Below, one piece after another: positions 60,230 to 64,000 of a stretch of DNA of 64,000 bases. Within the stretch, counting starts at the first letter, position 1. Every line of letters starts with the position of its first letter. Origin of the DNA: Gerris lacustris (taxonomy: Eukaryota > Arthropoda > Insecta > Hemiptera > Gerridae); assembly GCA_951217055.1 (NCBI GenBank), contig OX578279.1, forward strand, positions 25,260,173 to 25,324,172, read 5' to 3'. The notes beneath the pieces were generated by a model. It was not told where the DNA came from. It was given only the letters and a program-made list of their open reading frames with translations, and searched no databases. The position numbers and the translations under genes are program-made.

Positions 60230-60790
60230 ATATTTAGTATATCTGGGGAACGAGTGGTCGGAGTCAGATAGCGGAGTCGCCGGGAAACAATAGCAGGGAG
60301 GGGGGTAGAAGGTTGAACGTTGAACGCGCCTCTTCCCCTCGCCCTGTGTCTTTGTACTCCGGAATTAAAGCCGGCAAGAGAAGCTTTTGGTGCGGACAAT
60401 GCCTCGAACATCACCCACGTTGGGCCAGGCTACCCGATAGCGCCTCACTCCTTCCAACCACCTCTTTTTTCTCACCGTTACACTTTACAAAAGCCCCGGT
60501 ATCTTTTCTACGTCACCGGATGATTTTTTTTTTTTATAATACGTCAACATCAAAAAAACAAAAAAAGGTAGACCTCCCCTTTTCCTTCCGTTTAATTCCT
60601 CCCTTTGTCATTTTTCGCCCTCGGGATTAATCAACCCTCCTTTTAACTACGTCAGACAGAAACAAGAGAAATAAATTCTCTTGAATGACTCCGCGTCCTC
60701 CCCGCTACAGTTTTTTCAAGATAATCTAACTCGGGGGTAAGGCTCGGCGGGCCGGTATTGTTCTCCGGCACTCGAGGGCCTCCTGCTGAA
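60230..60790. promoter_or_regulatory. GC-richer island with three TACGTCA sites, candidate promoter/enhancer
   Basis: The most CG-dinucleotide-rich stretch in the window. TACGTCA, a variant of the cAMP-response element, occurs at 60509-60515, 60540-60546 and 60648-60654. Short overlapping open frames on both strands reflect the composition. No start-site element or adjoining exon can be assigned, so the function is inferred. Confidence 0.35.
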
Positions 60791-62658
60791 TGGTTTTAAT
60801 TGTGCGCTAAATCTAGTCGTGACTAATTACTCCCGTTGCGTTACGCGTACAATGAATCGATTCACTTCAACTTGTTTATATTTTTAGAAAACGGAGCAGG
60901 TTACATACATTACAGTCTGCTGTCTCATTCCTCCATTGTTCTTTACTCACTTATTATTATTCCGCTGTTGCCACTTCATTTATGAATGCGGGGTTATATT
61001 TATTCGAACCGGATATATAGTCATATAGTTCTGAAAAAGAGTCTGTTATGATATGTTTGAGGATTTATAATAAATTAATAGGTAAATTACAAAGCTCTAG
61101 CTAATGTTGTAGATAATAACCGCTGAGACTTCCCAACTCTAATGCTTAATGAGAACCGTCATAATAAATTTAAGATGAGCTGTAAGTGTTCTGAATTTCT
61201 GATACTTCTAGCACAAACTCTATGAATAAACTTTGTGACAATGTGTTAGTTACACCTTTGAATTATATACACGACTCTGAATTCAGTTTTTAATATCAAT
61301 TTAAATGATAAATCTGACTTGGGTTCAAGTTCTGATGTCCCAAATTATTTCTTGTTTATAAATTTATATAATAAGTTTAACCCTGTTCTGTTTGGTTTCG
61401 TAGTTCATTATAAAACTTAACTAGGAACTATGTACAGCTGGGAAACTATACATAGTTCCTAATAATAATTTTTTATAATCAACGTCCCTTGTCCCTTGTC
61501 CATTTTATCTCTAGAAGTCGTAACATCAAAGTCTACTGTCTACAGTGTACTCTCAGTTTCAAGCGTAATAGTAAATATATCAAGCGTAATAGTAAATATA
61601 TGAAAAAATTGGTTAAATGGACAGTCAAAATACTCCTTCCTACCTCAAAATTCTTCAAACAAACTAAATGAAATTATGAGGGGGGAATAAGTTAAAGATT
61701 AAAATAGTTTAACGTAGAAAATAATGTAATTTGTGTTTATGTTTAAATTTATTAAAAAATGTGTATCTTTTTTAATGAAACCATTAAAAAAAGAGATTAC
61801 ACTAAGCATTTTCTAATTCGATTGATGTTATTGCCAGAACTTTTTTTCGGGGCTAGGAATACAAGTGAGAAGTCAATGAAAGGTTAGCATTGTAGGCGTC
61901 TTTATTTCTGAGACCCCGGTAATTCATATTGTAGAACAGGTGTCGTTCTCTCACAACACTCATCTACTAGGCAGAGTTGTTATATTCTCACCTCAAACAT
62001 TCTAATTTTACTTTTTCACCGTATCAAAGCTATTTAACTTTAATAATTAGAATGTTTTTGTGGTTTAAGTAAATTTAATTTAGAATTTAAATTTAATTTA
62101 AGACCTTTTTGTACTTACTCGAATTAAATGAAACCCAAAAATGCAGAATTTATCAGTTTATTATAAACAATGTAATGTATTTTTGTTTTTTCAAGATTAC
62201 CTGACTATTTTTAATCCCAGCATTATTAAAAAAATATTTAACTTGATTCAGCAAGGTCTCAATAAGCACGGTCTCACAGAAAGTGGAAATTCGACCTTCT
62301 GCCTGTAGATATGTTTGTTAACAGTCATGGCGTTTAATGTTTAATTATTAATTTATGAATAATTTATATCACTGTATTTTTTATTTATTTTATATTAAAT
62401 TGTTGATTTCATTGATGGAGGGTTGATGCTACAGTTTTCTCCCTTTTCAATATGTGCTTGTCTTAATAGGTTAATGCTCTTAATAGTCTTAATGCTTGTT
62501 CTAAATAGGTAATGTTGAGCCACTATCATGCCAGCAGTCATTATTTATGAAGTTAGCAGAATTAATTCCCTCTCTTATCCATGAACTCCTAGATCCTTTT
62601 GCTCATCTTCTTATACTTTACATTGTTTACCTTTACATAGTTATTACTTGTATTTTTA
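60791..62658. other. No gene seen
   Basis: A+T-rich. It includes a 12-bp stem hairpin TAGGAACTATGT/ACATAGTTCCTA (61422-61461) and a 20-base tandem repeat near 61560-61600. Confidence 0.45.
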
Positions 62659-63466
62659 CTTTTCCTCACTACTAATAGTAAGAAAAGTATTGTTTTCACC
62701 AACAAATTTTTTTTCGGGATTTCAACGGAATTATCCGTTTTAGGTGTTTTTAAGACCTCCTGAGTGGTTTTCAGCATGACGTATGTATGTGTGTATGTGT
62801 GTTATCATCGTAGCGCCCAAGGTATTTAACCTAGAGAGTTGAAACTTGGCAGAAAAATCAGTCCTAACCTGTAACTGTGCCGCCCGGAAAATCAACTTTT
62901 TCCGCCATCTTGAACCCAGTTTGCTGAGTCAGCAAACATTTAAAAAAAATCGTAATAAATAGGAAATGGTCCGGATCGTGTTGAAATTTGGCTCGAATGT
63001 ACCTCTCTGTATGACAAACAAGCCCACTAAATATCATTTTGATTTTGGCCGCCATTTTGAAGTTATAAATTTTTGAATTTTTAAACTTTGACGGCTAATA
63101 ATACTGAAAGTATAAATAGGTTTTTGACATATAGCATATCGTTGGAACCGGAAAAAATTAAGGAACAAATATAAAGAAACGATGAAATTCCATTAATTAG
63201 TTTACAAGTTATAAGCGAATATAATTTTTTATTAGTGCGATAATTTTGATGACGTCAAAGTTTGTTTACATCTGTCAAAATACCGCCAAACTTCAAATAA
63301 TTAAATAAAATATAGGTATTAAAAATAAGGTTTTTTTTTAAGAATGATAATAAATCAGTTAGTTCGGAACGGTCACCCATCCAAGTACTGACCACGTCCA
63401 ATGCTGCTTCCTCCTGCGGCTTCGCAGCAGGAGAGGCACTTTAGTGGCCTCTGAAGTGAGGAAAAG
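62659..63466. mobile_element. Repeat I, long relative of family F
   Basis: Bounded by CTTTTCCTCACT and AGTGAGGAAAAG, perfect 12-base inverted ends. As in family F, the left end forms a hairpin with TAGTAAGAAAAGTATTGT and is followed by a TTTTAAGACCTCCTGAGT block. The middle has two GAAA.TTGGC boxes and two CGCCAT motifs. The right end carries a 5S-rRNA-like segment. The 63-residue minus-strand frame is part of the repeat. Confidence 0.65.
63361..63412 (-). pseudogene. 5S rRNA-like internal segment (pol III promoter region)
   Basis: On the minus strand this reads GAAGCAGCATTGGACGTGG, then TCAGTACTTGGATGGGTGAC and CG, matching the internal control region of 5S rRNA (A box, intermediate element and C box). 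The 5' and 3' thirds of 5S rRNA are absent: upstream is a CTCCTGC/GCAGGAG hairpin and downstream unrelated sequence. It is therefore a captured fragment and not an rRNA gene. Confidence 0.75.
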
Positions 63467-63944
63467 TTCCGAGGTATTCCGTACCCGATTTTTTATATTT
63501 ATATTAATTGCATGTTGACAATAATTTATGTTATTTGTTATGTGCATCTCCCTTGTGGCCTGTGTTGGCTAAGGAGAGCACACAATTAAAAAATAAATAA
63601 ATGACTAAACGCGTTGTTCGGGTTTCTTCAAATTTGGCATGGATATTTCTTTGTCATAAAAATCGAAGTATTTGTGTATTTTTTTAAGAATCTGTATAAT
63701 TTTTTTGTTTTTCTTGAAGTTTGGTATGGATGATCTTAAAGTCTTTAAAATCGACATACATTTCTTTAAACTTTTTTTTGGAAGCGAGGTCTACTGTTCA
63801 CAGAACTGCTAGTTATTCAACATCTTTATATCTCGTTCTTCTCAACACCTTGTAATATATTTTATCTACGATTGATAAGAAATATAAACATTATATCTCT
63901 ATTTAGATGCGTTGAAAGTAATTATTTACGTACTTGTATTTATT
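63467..63944. other. No gene seen
   Basis: A+T-rich. TTTGGCATGGATATTTC near 63632 and TTTGGTATGGATGATC near 63720 are short echoes of the box found in other repeats. Confidence 0.4.
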
Positions 63945-64000
63945 GCTCATGCGCGTCTCATAGTTCTGAAGAATTCCTCTTCTTTACCACACTAGTGCGG
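63945..64000 (+). repeat. Family T palindrome, cut by the window edge
   Basis: GCTCATGCGCGT, GAAGAATTCCTCTTCTTTA and CACTAGTGCGG match the minus-strand order of the copy at 6610-6690. The sequence ends at the expected palindrome centre. Confidence 0.55.

Noticed and set aside
60208..60630. Overlapping frames on both strands as genes
   Set aside because: They arise from the stop-poor GC-milder composition of the island and show no protein features.
63361..63412. Calling a 5S rRNA gene
   Set aside because: Only the internal control region is present; both ends of 5S are missing.

Overview
This is a eukaryotic window, almost certainly from a metazoan. The single convincing protein-coding exon belongs to an animal hnRNP C/RALY-type RNA-binding protein and has textbook GT-AG splice borders. 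The DNA is strongly A+T-rich, no open reading frame is long, and most of the recognisable structure is mobile-element debris. A marine or parasitic arthropod would fit the composition and repeat style, but nothing seen here fixes the species. There are no bacterial operons, CRISPR arrays or phage genes.

Layout. 1-12.4 kb is intergenic or intronic sequence with two copies of a TA-flanked foldback element (family A), a 52-bp minisatellite split by a foldback element carrying tRNA-like sequence (family B), and a composite repeat (G). 12.4-18.2 kb holds a tandem duplication, an old hAT-like element with a second foldback element nested in it, a repeat ending in a tRNA-like module (F1), a small MITE (D1), and a repeat with a terminal hairpin (E1) followed by an AT microsatellite. 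The hnRNP C/RALY-like exon (minus strand) lies near 20.8 kb, with no further exon of that gene visible. 22.5-25.2 kb has a palindrome built from two inverted mariner transposase 3' ends and a separate TIR element (L). 25.5-29.3 kb has only weak exon candidates.

30.2-36.3 kb has D, H, E and B family elements. 36.6-45.7 kb holds a cluster of inverted repeats with a hammerhead-ribozyme-like core (M, N, W, X), F2, a perfect 20-bp hairpin and another B copy. 47.4-52.8 kb holds B fragments, a duplicated J repeat, palindromes Q and O, F3, and an inverted array U around D relics. 55.2-58.7 kb has the third A copy and an E copy with a B element inside it. 60.2-60.8 kb is a GC-richer island with three TACGTCA sites. 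62.66-63.47 kb is a relative of F that ends in a 5S-rRNA-like module. The window edge cuts another palindrome (T).

How it fits together. Two themes recur. One is foldback architecture, found in at least ten unrelated families. The other is capture of RNA polymerase III gene pieces (tRNA-like in B and F, 5S-like in I). Several otherwise different repeats also share a short box that reads (C/Y)(T/A)KF in one frame. Almost all short open reading frames in the window fall inside these repeats or are chance; only the hnRNP C/RALY-like exon is a confident gene piece.
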